Assembly (NCBI GenBank): GCA_036557405.1
Contig: DATBHO010000089.1
Coordinates: 9,074-73,073 of the forward strand
Origin: TA-21 sp036557405
GTDB taxonomy: Archaea; Thermoproteota; Nitrososphaeria; Nitrososphaerales; Nitrososphaeraceae
Direction of reading: 5' to 3'
Length of the DNA stretch: 64,000 nucleotides
The translations under genes and the position numbers were made by a program. Under the pieces are notes generated by a model. It made no database searches and had not been told where the DNA came from. It saw only the letters and a program-made list of their open reading frames with translations. This document shows positions 8,684 to 16,696 of this stretch, in pieces. How positions within the stretch are numbered: position 1 is the stretch's first letter; the number at the start of each line of letters is the position of its first letter.

Positions 8684-8824
8684 CCCTGTTCCTTAGGGAT
8701 TCGTGGGTTCAAATCCCACCCCCCGCACTGAAATTCATAAAAAATATCTGCTTTTTTGTATTATTCTTTCATTTATCTCTACTAAATTTATAAATTTCTG
8801 AATAATATAGAATTATTCAAACTA

Positions 8825-9034
8825 TTAAAAACTGCACAATTTTTTGTGTTTTTCATCATGAAAATGAATGTCACAAAAATCTTCGTTACATGTATAGCAA
8901 TGCCATCCTGATAGTGTATAGCAAACAGAACATTTTCGTGTAGGATTATTATAATCAAAGTCCCTTCTTGATTTCCTTAAAATTTTCTGTCTCTGTTCAG
9001 GACTCATTTCTTGCAAACCAATTCTGAATGGCAA
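8825..9034 (-). CDS. small zinc-binding protein (B-box/HIT-like Cys-His cluster)
   Basis: A 69-residue protein with a basic, arginine-rich N-terminal half (SPEQRQKILRKSRRDFDYNN) and a C-terminal metal cluster: C-x2-C, C-x2-C, then CDIHFHDEKHKKLC, six Cys and several His, the layout of a cross-brace zinc module such as a B-box or HIT finger. Function is not known; the basic arm suggests nucleic-acid or ribosome contact. It is monocistronic between tRNA-Leu and the PurU-like gene, divergent from the latter. Confidence 0.7.
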   Translation of the reverse strand: MPFRIGLQEMSPEQRQKILRKSRRDFDYNNPTRKCSVCYTLSGWHCYTCNEDFCDIHFHDEKHKKLCSF

Positions 9035-9188
9035 AACATCGAGAATATACCTTACTCTACTTTATTAGATCTAAAATTCACCATAAGTGGATTTATCATC
9101 GCTTTAGGATTGGAGTTAGCTTATTTAAGCATTAGTGTTATGATTTTTAGAATCCTTTAATTTTGACGCTTTTTAATAAATTCTAACG

Positions 9189-10055
9189 ATGAGCAGAAAT
9201 GATAGACTAATAGTTGAGGTAACAGTTGTAGGTAAAGACAGAAAAGGCGTTGTTGCTGATGTAACAAATTTTATCTTCAAAAACGATGGAAATGTTGAAC
9301 AAATAAATCAAAATGTTATCAATGGACTATTTGGAATGCAACTTGAAGCGTCATTTCACCACCATGATTTTAACCAAAAATTATTTGACAGGGAACTAAG
9401 ACAGTTGGGAAAAAAGCTAGAGATGGAAGTGAAAATTCACTACCAAGAACCTAAAAGATTAAAGAACATTGCCATTTTTGTAAGCAAAGAAAGCCATTGC
9501 CTCATCAAACTGTTAAATGCAAAACGTTCTGGTGAGATAGTTGCAAATATAGTTGTTATTGTAGGAAGTGAGAACACTACCAATTCTATCGCACAAAAAT
9601 ACGATATTCCATTTCATCACATAGTACACTCCAGACAATCGGCTGCAGAGAATGAAATCCTGGAAATATTGGATCGCTATAATGTAGATTTAATCGTTCT
9701 GGGAAGATACATGAGGATACTGACACCAAACTTTGTATGGCGGTATCCAGATAGGATAATTAACATTCATCCATCGTTACTACCAGCCTTTCCAGGAGCC
9801 TACGCCTACGTCCAAGCATATGAAAGAGGTGCAAAAATTGTTGGGTGTACCGCTCATTTTGTAACTGAAGATCTCGATCAAGGCCCCATCATTTGTCAAG
9901 AGTCATTCAAAGTTAGACAAGATGACACTGTCGAGTCGATTAAGAGACGTGGTCAAAAGCTAGAAGCAGTAACGTTGCTAAAGGCAGTAACGCTATATCT
10001 AAATAACCGTATAGAGGTAAATTGGGGTCGTGTGGTCCTTAAAAACACTGAATAA
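9189..10055 (+). CDS. purU: formyltetrahydrofolate deformylase-like protein (ACT + formyltransferase domains)
   Basis: 288 residues: an N-terminal ACT domain (VEVTVVGKDRKGVVADVTNF, about 8-85) joined to a glycinamide-ribotide-transformylase fold (about 90-285) with the catalytic signature INIHPSLLPAFPG and the DLDQGPII loop holding the catalytic Asp. This is the PurU architecture, which in bacteria hydrolyses 10-formyl-THF to formate. Whether the archaeal enzyme uses folate or another C1 carrier is uncertain, so the name is by architecture. It is monocistronic with a creatininase-family gene downstream. Confidence 0.85.
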   Translation: MSRNDRLIVEVTVVGKDRKGVVADVTNFIFKNDGNVEQINQNVINGLFGMQLEASFHHHDFNQKLFDRELRQLGKKLEMEVKIHYQEPKRLKNIAIFVSKESHCLIKLLNAKRSGEIVANIVVIVGSENTTNSIAQKYDIPFHHIVHSRQSAAENEILEILDRYNVDLIVLGRYMRILTPNFVWRYPDRIINIHPSLLPAFPGAYAYVQAYERGAKIVGCTAHFVTEDLDQGPIICQESFKVRQDDTVESIKRRGQKLEAVTLLKAVTLYLNNRIEVNWGRVVLKNTE

Positions 10056-10141
10056 ACACTAGAAGGTGATACTATTCAAATTATGATAATAATGGATTTT
10101 TTTGATTAGTTTAATAACTCAGGTTAATATCAATTCTATTG

Positions 10142-10843
10142 ATGTCTTTTTACAATCTCAGTAGTTATGAGATAGAAAATAATGATAGGCGCATAATAAT
10201 CCCATTAGGTTCAATAGAGCAACATGGGCCACACCTTCCCATAACTACAGACACAATAATCGCAGAGTATTTGGCTAACCAAGTTTCAAGAAGGGTTTTT
10301 TCATATGTATTACCATCTATCCCTTACGGAGTATCATATGAACATCAGCCATTTTTCAATATTTCAATTAGCAATGATCTACTCTCAGAACTTCTTGTTC
10401 AAACATGTATTTCATTGGGTGAAAATGGTTTTAATTATATCATAATATTAAATGGTCATCATGGAAATAGGGGAGTGCTGCAGTACCTTTCTCAGAAGGT
10501 AATTAAGAATAAGGCAGGAATCAATGTGTTTGGCATTAACTACTGGGAGCTGATTGAAAGGGAGTTCGATCATGCCGGATTTGTAGAAACTTCATTAATG
10601 CTCGCTATTGTACCAAAGCTGGTTCAAATGAAAAAAGCCAAAAAAGGATATGTCGACGAAAAGAGACTACTCGCTACATATTCTACTTTTCTGAATAATC
10701 CATCGTCCTTTAAGATAACAAAAAGTGGTGTTTGGGGTGACCCCACCACAGCTTCTGCGAAAGAAGGCAATAAAATAATATCAGTCACAGTCAAGAATCT
10801 TGTCAGGTCAATAAAAGAACTTGATGACTTACTTGAATTGTAG
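10142..10843 (+). CDS. creatininase-family amidohydrolase (ArfB-like)
   Basis: Metal-dependent amidohydrolase of 233 residues. The family core is clear: IPLGSIEQHGPHLPITTDT with metal ligands Glu, His and Asp, IPYGVSYEHQPF, and IILNGHHGNRGVL. Archaeal members of this size include ArfB, which deformylates a riboflavin/F420/folate-type pyrimidine precursor; with the F420 genes cofC and cofD at 59-61 kb that role is attractive but inferred. A TTG directly before the ATG is an alternative start. A PurU-like gene lies upstream on the same strand. Confidence 0.82.
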   Translation: MSFYNLSSYEIENNDRRIIIPLGSIEQHGPHLPITTDTIIAEYLANQVSRRVFSYVLPSIPYGVSYEHQPFFNISISNDLLSELLVQTCISLGENGFNYIIILNGHHGNRGVLQYLSQKVIKNKAGINVFGINYWELIEREFDHAGFVETSLMLAIVPKLVQMKKAKKGYVDEKRLLATYSTFLNNPSSFKITKSGVWGDPTTASAKEGNKIISVTVKNLVRSIKELDDLLEL

Positions 10844-10991
10844 ATCATTTTTACGTCCTGAATTAGTTTTTGTTATTAGTGAAAATGGTGTTTTTTAATA
10901 GCACTCAAAATTATCCTTATTTAATATGTGATTAATAACTATTAACTTTAATATAGACCTTCTTTAAGCAATACCATAGGTAGTGAAATAG

Positions 10992-11222
10992 ATGTCCGTT
11001 GACATGGCTGTAAAAATACTTGACGAAAGCTTAGGTAAAATAGTACTCATAAAATTAAAAGGGAGTAAAGTAATTCGCGGAAATTTGCATGGGTTTGATC
11101 AACACATGAATTTGCTACTAGACAATTCTGTAGAATTACTTGATGAAGGAAAATCAAATGAAATTGGAACAATTATTGTAAGAGGAGATAACGTTGTTAT
11201 GATATCTCCACCGCCTCTTTGA
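10992..11222 (+). CDS. Sm-like (Lsm) RNA-binding protein
   Basis: 76-residue archaeal Lsm/SmAP protein that forms a heptameric ring binding U-rich RNA. Sm1 motif: KIVLIKLKGSKVIRGNLHGFDQHMNLLLDN (ends cited); Sm2 motif: GTIIVRGDNVVMIS with the conserved RGxxV. Thirty-five bases downstream follows L37e, an arrangement conserved across archaea, so the two are very likely co-transcribed and the protein is linked to ribosome biogenesis or tRNA processing. Confidence 0.95.
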   Translation: MSVDMAVKILDESLGKIVLIKLKGSKVIRGNLHGFDQHMNLLLDNSVELLDEGKSNEIGTIIVRGDNVVMISPPPL

Positions 11223-11257
11223 TAATATCAATTTGATCCTACTGGGGGAGAATTAGT

Positions 11258-11428
11258 ATGACAAGAGGAACCACATCAATGGGGAAGTTCACTAGAAAAA
11301 GGACTCACATAAGATGCAGAAGATGCGGGCACAATTCATTTCACAAGAGACACAAGCGTTGTGCAAAGTGTGGATATCCGGATCCAAAAATGCGTAAATA
11401 TGATTGGATAAAACGCAGAGTAACCTAG
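11258..11428 (+). CDS. rpl37e: 50S ribosomal protein L37e
   Basis: A 56-residue protein that is easily missed because of its size. It begins MTRGTTSMGKFTRKRTHIRC and carries the zinc ribbon CRRCGHNSFHKRHKRCAKCG (two C-x2-C pairs) and a basic tail ending KRRVT. This matches archaeal L37e in length and motif. GGGGGAG lies about ten bases before the ATG as a Shine-Dalgarno site. It forms an operon with the Lsm gene. Confidence 0.95.
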   Translation: MTRGTTSMGKFTRKRTHIRCRRCGHNSFHKRHKRCAKCGYPDPKMRKYDWIKRRVT

Positions 11429-11478
11429 ACATTCTAGGGACAAGATTTAACAGTATGTTGTAGTTTAATATCTCATAT

Positions 11479-12225
11479 TTGGACTTGTTTATTGCATCAT
11501 TTTCAATAGGTCTAGGTGCAGTATCTTCCCTTGTTTTTCATCACATAAAAAGACAGGGAATAACGATACTACGCAATAAAAAGAATAGTAGCATGGAAGT
11601 AAATTTCATTGATACCAATAAGAATAGTTCTGATCTTAAAATGATGAAAGCTGAATTGGATTCACTGGAAGTTGAAAAATCGATTATTAATAGCTCCGTG
11701 AGAAAAATACATGAAACATTTCAAGAAGGCAAACTAACTCAATTGGAATATGATAGGCTGATGATAAAATACGGTGAAGATTTAAGAAAATGTGATGAAG
11801 AAATTGAACGAACCAGATCAGTTGTTGACTTTTACGATTTAAATTCGATTAAGAACAGTCTTGTTTCTATAATAGAAAACAAAATTAATGTTATAGATAC
11901 AAGACTTAAGGAGATCTCTGACAGTAATCTTAAAACTCTAACAAAACAACCAAAACAAACTCAACATGATCTCGTTCATCATAATTTTGAATATACCTCT
12001 TTTCGGAGAGAAAATCCGGATAATTCAATGGGCATTGAAGCAGAAAAAATAAAAAAATTAGAGACTGAAATTACTCTGGCGCTTGAAAAACTCGATAGTT
12101 ACGAATCGACTAAATTAAAAGGAATTGACAATAATGAGAGTTTAAAAAATGATCCAAATGTGATACATACTCAAAATGTAACTAACAAAAAGGATCCTCT
12201 TAGAAATCTCACACCATCAAAATAA
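11479..12225 (+). CDS. membrane-anchored coiled-coil protein of unknown function
   Basis: 248 residues. An N-terminal hydrophobic stretch (LFIASFSIGLGAVSSLVF, about 3-20) looks like a membrane anchor; the rest is highly charged, helical and heptad-like (MMKAELDSLEVEKSIINSS, LTQLEYDRLMIKYGEDLRK), ending in a low-complexity Asn/Lys tail. The segment EGKLTQLEYDRLMIKY resembles the short SHOCT-like pattern seen in membrane-proximal coiled coils. Start TTG. No enzyme motif is visible. It follows L37e on the same strand but with a 50-base gap, so operon membership is uncertain. Confidence 0.65.
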   Translation: MDLFIASFSIGLGAVSSLVFHHIKRQGITILRNKKNSSMEVNFIDTNKNSSDLKMMKAELDSLEVEKSIINSSVRKIHETFQEGKLTQLEYDRLMIKYGEDLRKCDEEIERTRSVVDFYDLNSIKNSLVSIIENKINVIDTRLKEISDSNLKTLTKQPKQTQHDLVHHNFEYTSFRRENPDNSMGIEAEKIKKLETEITLALEKLDSYESTKLKGIDNNESLKNDPNVIHTQNVTNKKDPLRNLTPSK

Positions 12226-12285
12226 TTAAAAAAAATAATTTGATGGCTAACTCATTATTTATGTGTTCATAAATTTCATTCTTGG

Positions 12286-12423
12286 TTATTTTCCAATTCT
12301 GAACATTTTGGTACCGCAAGTGGAACATATACCTTGGGTTGCCGGCTTTCCATTTTTCATAGTTATCTTTTTTTCATCATTCATCATCCTTTTCTGTTTA
12401 CACTTAACACAATATCCTTCCAT
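12286..12423 (-). CDS. 45-residue zinc-ribbon protein (DUF5679-like)
   Basis: MEGYCVKCKQKRMMNDEKK, then TMKNGKPATQGICSTCGTKM: two C-x2-C pairs flanking a basic Asn/Gly loop, which is the compact DUF5679-type ribbon common in Thaumarchaeota and some bacteria. The frame is open 34 codons further upstream, but that part is non-homologous in character and crosses an AT-rich promoter-like area, so I take the ATG at the MEGYC position. Function unknown; the fold suggests nucleic-acid binding. It is convergent with the coiled-coil gene. Confidence 0.8.
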   Translation of the reverse strand: MEGYCVKCKQKRMMNDEKKITMKNGKPATQGICSTCGTKMFRIGK

Positions 12424-12620
12424 GAAAAATAGAATTCGTGTTTGCATAAAAACATTATGCATAAAATCTTTATTTAAACAAGATAATCTGCGATTTTTAC
12501 GCTGAGTAGGAAAACTATATATCATTTGACCTGCTAAGCTAGCATTTCTCTAAATCCGAGATAATGTATGTATCGTCTTCGTATTTTTCTTAATCATTGA
12601 TTTTCATTAATATTGAAAAT

Positions 12621-12630
12621 TTATAAATAA
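12621..12630 (+). promoter_or_regulatory. TATA box of the malate dehydrogenase gene
   Basis: TTATAAATAA lies 24-33 bases before the ATG of the malate dehydrogenase gene, the right distance for TBP binding and a nearly leaderless transcript. Confidence 0.5.
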
Positions 12631-12653
12631 TCATAAAGTGCGTTGTTTCTGAA

Positions 12654-13568
12654 ATGAAAATTACAGTAATAGGAGCTGGCAAAGTGGGTTCTTCTGTGGC
12701 TCTAAATTGCTCAATTAGAGAACTAGGCAATATTTTATTGCTTGATATAATTGAAGGTTTACCACAAGGAGAAGCAATGGACATTAACCATCAACTGGCG
12801 GAGCGAGGTGTAGACTGCGATGTACGTGGTTCTAATAACTATGAAGACATGAAAGGATCAGAGTTTGTAATTGTAGTAGCAGGAATAGGAAGAAAACCCG
12901 GAATGACTCGTATGGATTTGCTGAAAACAAATGCTGAGATAGTAAAGGGAGTGTGCAATAATATCAAGAGCTATGCTCGAAACTCAAATATAATAGTAGT
13001 AACGAATCCACTAGACCCATTGACATACCTTGTAATTAAGTCACTAGCAGGTCAAAGAGCCAACATGATGGGTATGGGCGGAATGTTAGATCTATCGCGA
13101 TTTAAAGAGCATATCAGCACAATTACTGGGATATCTAGAGACTCAGTTCAAGCGATGGTAATAAGCGAACACGGAGAGAACATGTTGCCACTTATTAGAT
13201 TTTCAAGTTTGGGCGGGATACCGTTAACTGATTTCATAACGAGAGAACAATCGGAAGATCTCATCAACAAGACAAAAAAGGCAGCTGCTGAAGTAATTTC
13301 ACTAAAAGGTGCGACAGTCTATGCTCCCGGAAATGCAGTTGCAACCATGGTTGAGAGTATCATAAGAAACAAAAAAACAATATTGCCAGTATCAGCTTTA
13401 CTTGAAGGTGAATATGGTTACAGCGATGTATGTATAGGTGTACCATGTGTGATTGGAAGTGAAGGAATTGAGAAAATAGTTGAACTAAAATTAAATGAAG
13501 ATGAAATGAAAGTCTTTGACCTTGGAGTTAGCAGTGTCAAGAATGCAATTAAAAGCATGTCGATATGA
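12654..13568 (+). CDS. mdh: malate dehydrogenase (LDH-like family)
   Basis: NAD(P)-dependent oxidation of malate to oxaloacetate in the citric-acid cycle. 304 residues: Rossmann motif IGAGKVGSS (5-13), dinucleotide-binding Asp at the end of strand 2 (LLLDI), substrate loop RKPGMTRMDLL with the arginines that favour malate over lactate, TNPLDPLTYL, and the catalytic His in ISEHGENM. The Asp-Arg region reads MLDLSRFKEHI, slightly unlike the usual VLDSARFR, but the residues needed are present. Monocistronic or with larB 36 bases downstream. Confidence 0.94.
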   Translation: MKITVIGAGKVGSSVALNCSIRELGNILLLDIIEGLPQGEAMDINHQLAERGVDCDVRGSNNYEDMKGSEFVIVVAGIGRKPGMTRMDLLKTNAEIVKGVCNNIKSYARNSNIIVVTNPLDPLTYLVIKSLAGQRANMMGMGGMLDLSRFKEHISTITGISRDSVQAMVISEHGENMLPLIRFSSLGGIPLTDFITREQSEDLINKTKKAAAEVISLKGATVYAPGNAVATMVESIIRNKKTILPVSALLEGEYGYSDVCIGVPCVIGSEGIEKIVELKLNEDEMKVFDLGVSSVKNAIKSMSI

Positions 13569-13603
13569 AGTATAGATCGAAGTCAAAATTCTAATTGAAG
13601 TAA

Positions 13604-14395
13604 ATGGAGATTAGAAAAATATTAGAAAAGCTGGCAAAGCGCGAAATATCTATTACTGCTGCTGAACAAGAATTAAGAATTTATTCAGTTGAATACGTAG
13701 AAAAAAATCTAGCAAAAATTGATCCCCTTCGTGAGATGAGGAGCGGAATACCTGAAGTGATTTTTGCGCAAGGGAAAGAGTATAAAGATCTTTTAAGAAT
13801 TATTACAGCTACGCTTCACAAGAAAAAATTTGCGGTTATAAGTAAAGTTAGTATAGATTATAAGGATAGATTATGTAAAAATTTTGCAAAGAAAAATTTT
13901 AAGGTTTTTAATGGTATCAATACAATGTTGATTTCTGCGAATTCCTACAAGTTTCCTAAGAGGGATGGTAAAGTCGGTATACTTTGCGCCGGAACTTCTG
14001 ATATTAAAATAGCTGAAGAGGCAAAAATCATGGCAGAGGTAATGGGAAGTAAGACTGTTATAGAATATGATGTTGGAATTTCAGGCGTTCATAGAACGCT
14101 GAAAGCCGTAGTGAAGATGATAAATGCTAAAGTCCACATAATAATTGTAATAGCCGGCATGGAAGGGGCATTGGGTTCTTTTGTTTCTTCAGTTATAGAT
14201 ATACCTGTAGTAGGGGTTCCAACTTCAACAGGATATGGGTATGGTTCCAATGGCATTGCAGCCTTGGCTTCAATGCTTCAGTCATGTACTATGGGAATGA
14301 CAGTGGTTAATATTGATAACGGGATAGGGGCAGGGGCCTTTGCCGCTATGGTAGCAAATAAGATGTCAGCTGCTGACATGACGAAATCGATATAA
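13604..14395 (+). CDS. larB: LarB-type pyridinium-3,5-biscarboxylate mononucleotide synthase
   Basis: LarB carboxylates and hydrolyses nicotinate adenine dinucleotide as the first step of the nickel-pincer cofactor. 263 residues: an N-terminal helical region (ILEKLAKREISITAAEQEL) and a C-terminal PurE-like AIR-carboxylase core with VGILCAGTSDIKIAEEA, YDVGISGVHR, VIAGMEGALGSFV and GVPTSTGYGYGSNG. The N-terminal extension and second-half motifs separate LarB from PurE. LarC and LarE are not in this window and no lactate racemase is seen, so its cofactor role here is open. Confidence 0.88.
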   Translation: MEIRKILEKLAKREISITAAEQELRIYSVEYVEKNLAKIDPLREMRSGIPEVIFAQGKEYKDLLRIITATLHKKKFAVISKVSIDYKDRLCKNFAKKNFKVFNGINTMLISANSYKFPKRDGKVGILCAGTSDIKIAEEAKIMAEVMGSKTVIEYDVGISGVHRTLKAVVKMINAKVHIIIVIAGMEGALGSFVSSVIDIPVVGVPTSTGYGYGSNGIAALASMLQSCTMGMTVVNIDNGIGAGAFAAMVANKMSAADMTKSI

Positions 14396-14428
14396 TGATT
14401 TATAAGTAATTCATATTCTTGTCAAAAT

Positions 14429-14440
14429 TATAAATAGGAT
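14429..14440 (+). promoter_or_regulatory. TATA box of the L18-S5-L30 operon
   Basis: TATAAATAGG (within 14429-14440) lies about 30 bases before the ATG at MVYNSTF. With TBP spacing of about 26 bases the transcript would start near 14458, so the upstream ATG at 14444 would be outside the mRNA. This decides the start of L18. Confidence 0.5.
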
Positions 14441-14461
14441 ACAATGGTGAATTTTCAGTTT

Positions 14462-15103
14462 ATGGTTTACAATTCCACATTCAGGAGGATAAGAGAAGGA
14501 AAAACAAATTACAGGAAGCGAGAAAAATTATTAATGGGTAGAAAGGATTTTGTAACAGTTAATGTCACTAATCAAAATGTTACAGCGCAATTAATAAGAC
14601 CAAATCTCCAAGGAGACATGGTAATGGCCTCTGTACATAGTAACGAATTATTATCATTTGGCTGGAAAGGATCTCGGAAAAATATACCTTCATGTTATCT
14701 AGTTGGGCTCCTATTAGGAAAAAAATGTTTAAAGAAAAAACTAAGCAGTGCAATATTATATATCGGCAAAAGGCACTTTACGACAAAAATTGCAGCATGT
14801 TTGAAGGGGTTGTCCGAGGCTGGATTAGAATTGCCTTTTCCAGAAAATATTATTCCCTCAGAACAAAGGATTCAAGGTAGTCACATAGCAGAATATGCAA
14901 ATAATCTAAAAACAAATGATACACTTTACAAATCGAGATTTTCTTCAAACTTAGGTTTAGGACTCGAACCAGAAAAATATAGTAGTCATTTTTCAGAAGT
15001 AAAGGATAGAATTGTAAACGAGATAAGTGAAAAAAAATCGGAGAAACAGCCTAACCATGTGACTAAGTCTAAATCGTCTAGAAAGAAAGGGGACTCGAAA
15101 TGA
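14462..15103 (+). CDS. rpl18: 50S ribosomal protein L18
   Basis: Binds 5S rRNA in the large subunit. Archaeal/eukaryotic-type L18 features: N-terminal basic YNSTFRRIREGKTNYRKREK, LSSAILYIGKRHFTTKIAACLKG, and ELPFPENIIPSEQRIQG-HIAEYANNL. 213 residues with a lysine/serine-rich tail (KKSEKQPNHVTKSKSSRKKG). The start six codons inside the longer frame is supported by promoter position. Its stop overlaps the start of S5 (ATGA), implying coupling. First gene of the L18-S5-L30-L15-SecY cluster. Confidence 0.94.
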   Translation: MVYNSTFRRIREGKTNYRKREKLLMGRKDFVTVNVTNQNVTAQLIRPNLQGDMVMASVHSNELLSFGWKGSRKNIPSCYLVGLLLGKKCLKKKLSSAILYIGKRHFTTKIAACLKGLSEAGLELPFPENIIPSEQRIQGSHIAEYANNLKTNDTLYKSRFSSNLGLGLEPEKYSSHFSEVKDRIVNEISEKKSEKQPNHVTKSKSSRKKGDSK

Positions 15104-15717
15104 GTAGTTCTAAAAATAGTGATCAAGCAACGGTATGGAAGCCTCGAACGGCCTTAGGCCAGATGGTAATTGAAAATAAAATTAGTTCAATGGAACAAAT
15201 TTATGAAAACGGCTTCCGTATACAAGAATCCGAAATAGTAAAGCACCTTTTGCCAGATATGAAGAGTCAAGTAGTACACGTTGGCATAGTGCAAAAGCAA
15301 ACCGATGCGGGAGAGATGACCAGGTTTAGTGCGCTAGTTGCTGTAGGGAATGAGGCAGGATGGTTTGGTATAGGTATGGGCAAAGCTTCTCAAATGAGAA
15401 TTGCAATTGATAAGGCAACAATAAATTCATACCTCAATATAATCCCCGTGAAATTGGGTTGTGGCAGTTGGGAATGCCGGTGCACGCAGCTTCACTCCGT
15501 ACCTTTCAATGTTCGAGGAAGAGGAGGGAGTGTGAAAGTAGAAATTCTTCCAGGACCACGAGGATTAGGTCTTGTAGCAGGAGAAAACATAAAAAATCTA
15601 TTAAAGCTCGCTGGTATTAAAGATGCATGGACAAAAACATTCGGATCTACTAATACTATGACTTCCACTGCGATGGCTATATTTAATGCATTAAACTCAA
15701 CTTACATTACAGGATGA
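15100..15717 (+). CDS. rps5: 30S ribosomal protein S5
   Basis: Decoding-site protein, with an N-terminal double-stranded-RNA-binding fold and C-terminal beta-alpha-beta domain. Segments: KQTDAGEMTRFSALVAVGNEAGWFGIGMGKA, SWECRCTQLHSVPFNVRGRGGSVKV and ILPGPRGLGLVAGENIKNLL (ends cited), ending TMTSTAMAIFNALNST. 205 residues, usual for archaea. Overlaps L18 by four bases and is followed by L30 after three bases. Confidence 0.96.
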   Translation: MSSSKNSDQATVWKPRTALGQMVIENKISSMEQIYENGFRIQESEIVKHLLPDMKSQVVHVGIVQKQTDAGEMTRFSALVAVGNEAGWFGIGMGKASQMRIAIDKATINSYLNIIPVKLGCGSWECRCTQLHSVPFNVRGRGGSVKVEILPGPRGLGLVAGENIKNLLKLAGIKDAWTKTFGSTNTMTSTAMAIFNALNSTYITG

Positions 15718-15720
15718 AAA

Positions 15721-16188
15721 ATGGCGTTATTAGTGGTTAGGGTGAGAGGAACGGTAAATGTACCGTATTGGGCTGTCACTACGCTAAAGAATCTTTACTT
15801 GAACAAAAAATTTTCAGCTACTCTGGTGCCAGAAACCTCAGAATATTTAGGAATGTTAAGAAAAATTAGTCAATGGGTAGCATGGTCAAAAGCAGATCGT
15901 GAAATTGTAAAAACATTAATTGAAAATAGGGGCAAAAACAAGAATCCAGGATCAGCTTCACTAAAAAAGACGGGCAATAGCAAAGAAGACTACAGGGGCA
16001 TTGATGAATTGGTTGATGTTATAGTAAATGATAAAATAAAATTTTCCGAGCAAAATAATGTTAAACCCTGGTTCAGTTTGAATTCACCGAAGGGGGGCTT
16101 TAAGAAGAGCATCAAAAGACAGTTCTCAGATGGAGGTACACTTGGCAATAACAAAGACTTGCTTGAAATTGTAAAAAAAATGATATAG
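15721..16188 (+). CDS. rpl30: 50S ribosomal protein L30
   Basis: Archaeal L30 of 155 residues: N-terminal VVRVRGTVNVPYWAVTTLKNLYL, then MLRKISQWVAWSKADRE and the C-terminal NSPKGGFKKSIKRQFSDGGTLG motif shared with eukaryotic L7. A Lys/Asn/Ser-rich segment (about residues 70-95) separates the two halves. It follows S5 almost directly. After it there is a 73-base gap with an AT-rich stretch, so L15 may have its own promoter. Confidence 0.94.
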   Translation: MALLVVRVRGTVNVPYWAVTTLKNLYLNKKFSATLVPETSEYLGMLRKISQWVAWSKADREIVKTLIENRGKNKNPGSASLKKTGNSKEDYRGIDELVDVIVNDKIKFSEQNNVKPWFSLNSPKGGFKKSIKRQFSDGGTLGNNKDLLEIVKKMI

Positions 16189-16261
16189 CTTGATTGAACA
16201 AGTAATGAGTTTTACATTTATATTTACAGATAATCTTTTGATTGTATAAGGTTTATTAAAG

Positions 16262-16696
16262 ATGGCCACCAGATTGAGAAAAAGTCGAAGACATCGCGGT
16301 TCAAGATATTGTGGGTGGGGTCAAATAGGCCAGCACAGACAATCTGGTAGTCGGGGAGGAATCGGTGGAGCTGGAAAACATAAGCACTTTTGGATTCGAA
16401 CAGTAATCGAAGAGCCAGATCACTTTGGGCATGATACACTTAATTCTTATAGCCGATTCTTAGTCAAAAAATGGATAAATTTAAGAGATCTTGCAAATAT
16501 CGCACTTAGAATCAATGGGAAAAATGACGCAAAGACAGTTCTAGATCTTGGCTCATTAGGGATTCAAAAACTCTTGGGTGGCGGGACTATAAGTGAAAGT
16601 TATGTAATTAAAGTATCACAAGCATCTGCAGCTGCTAAAAAGAAAATTGAGTCTGCAGGGGGTAGTATAATATCAAATGAGCACAGTGCACAATGA
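16262..16696 (+). CDS. rpl15: 50S ribosomal protein L15
   Basis: Large-subunit protein with the typical basic, Gly-rich N-terminus (TRLRKSRRHRGSRYCGWGQI, GGAGKHKHFWIRTV) that threads into 23S rRNA, and the C-terminal LGSLGIQKLLGGGTISESY-VKV domain. 144 residues is normal. Its end overlaps the start of secY by 20 bases, the conserved archaeal and bacterial L15-SecY arrangement. Confidence 0.95.
   Translation: MATRLRKSRRHRGSRYCGWGQIGQHRQSGSRGGIGGAGKHKHFWIRTVIEEPDHFGHDTLNSYSRFLVKKWINLRDLANIALRINGKNDAKTVLDLGSLGIQKLLGGGTISESYVIKVSQASAAAKKKIESAGGSIISNEHSAQ

Larger units (their letters stand above)
8597..8727 (+). tRNA. tRNA-Leu(UAG), intron-containing
   Basis: Acceptor stem GCGGGGG pairs with CCCCCGC, discriminator A, T arm GTGGG-TTCAAAT-CCCAC, long variable arm TCC-TTA-GGGA: a class II tRNA. 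A continuous reading gives no sensible anticodon arm. Removing 22 nt (8630-8651) and 24 nt (about 8660-8683) yields a perfect five-pair anticodon stem CAGGG/CCCTG enclosing CTTAGAA, anticodon UAG, and a normal 85-nt tRNA. Both removed pieces can form bulge-helix-bulge structures. CCA is not encoded. Leu identity follows from the class II form, the discriminator A and the anticodon. The double-intron reading is my inference from pairing. Confidence 0.88.

Noticed and set aside
8597..8727. Reading the tRNA-Leu locus with one canonical intron only
   Set aside because: A single intron leaves a T31-C39 mismatch (or anticodon CGT, inconsistent with a Leu body), while the two-intron model gives perfect pairing.
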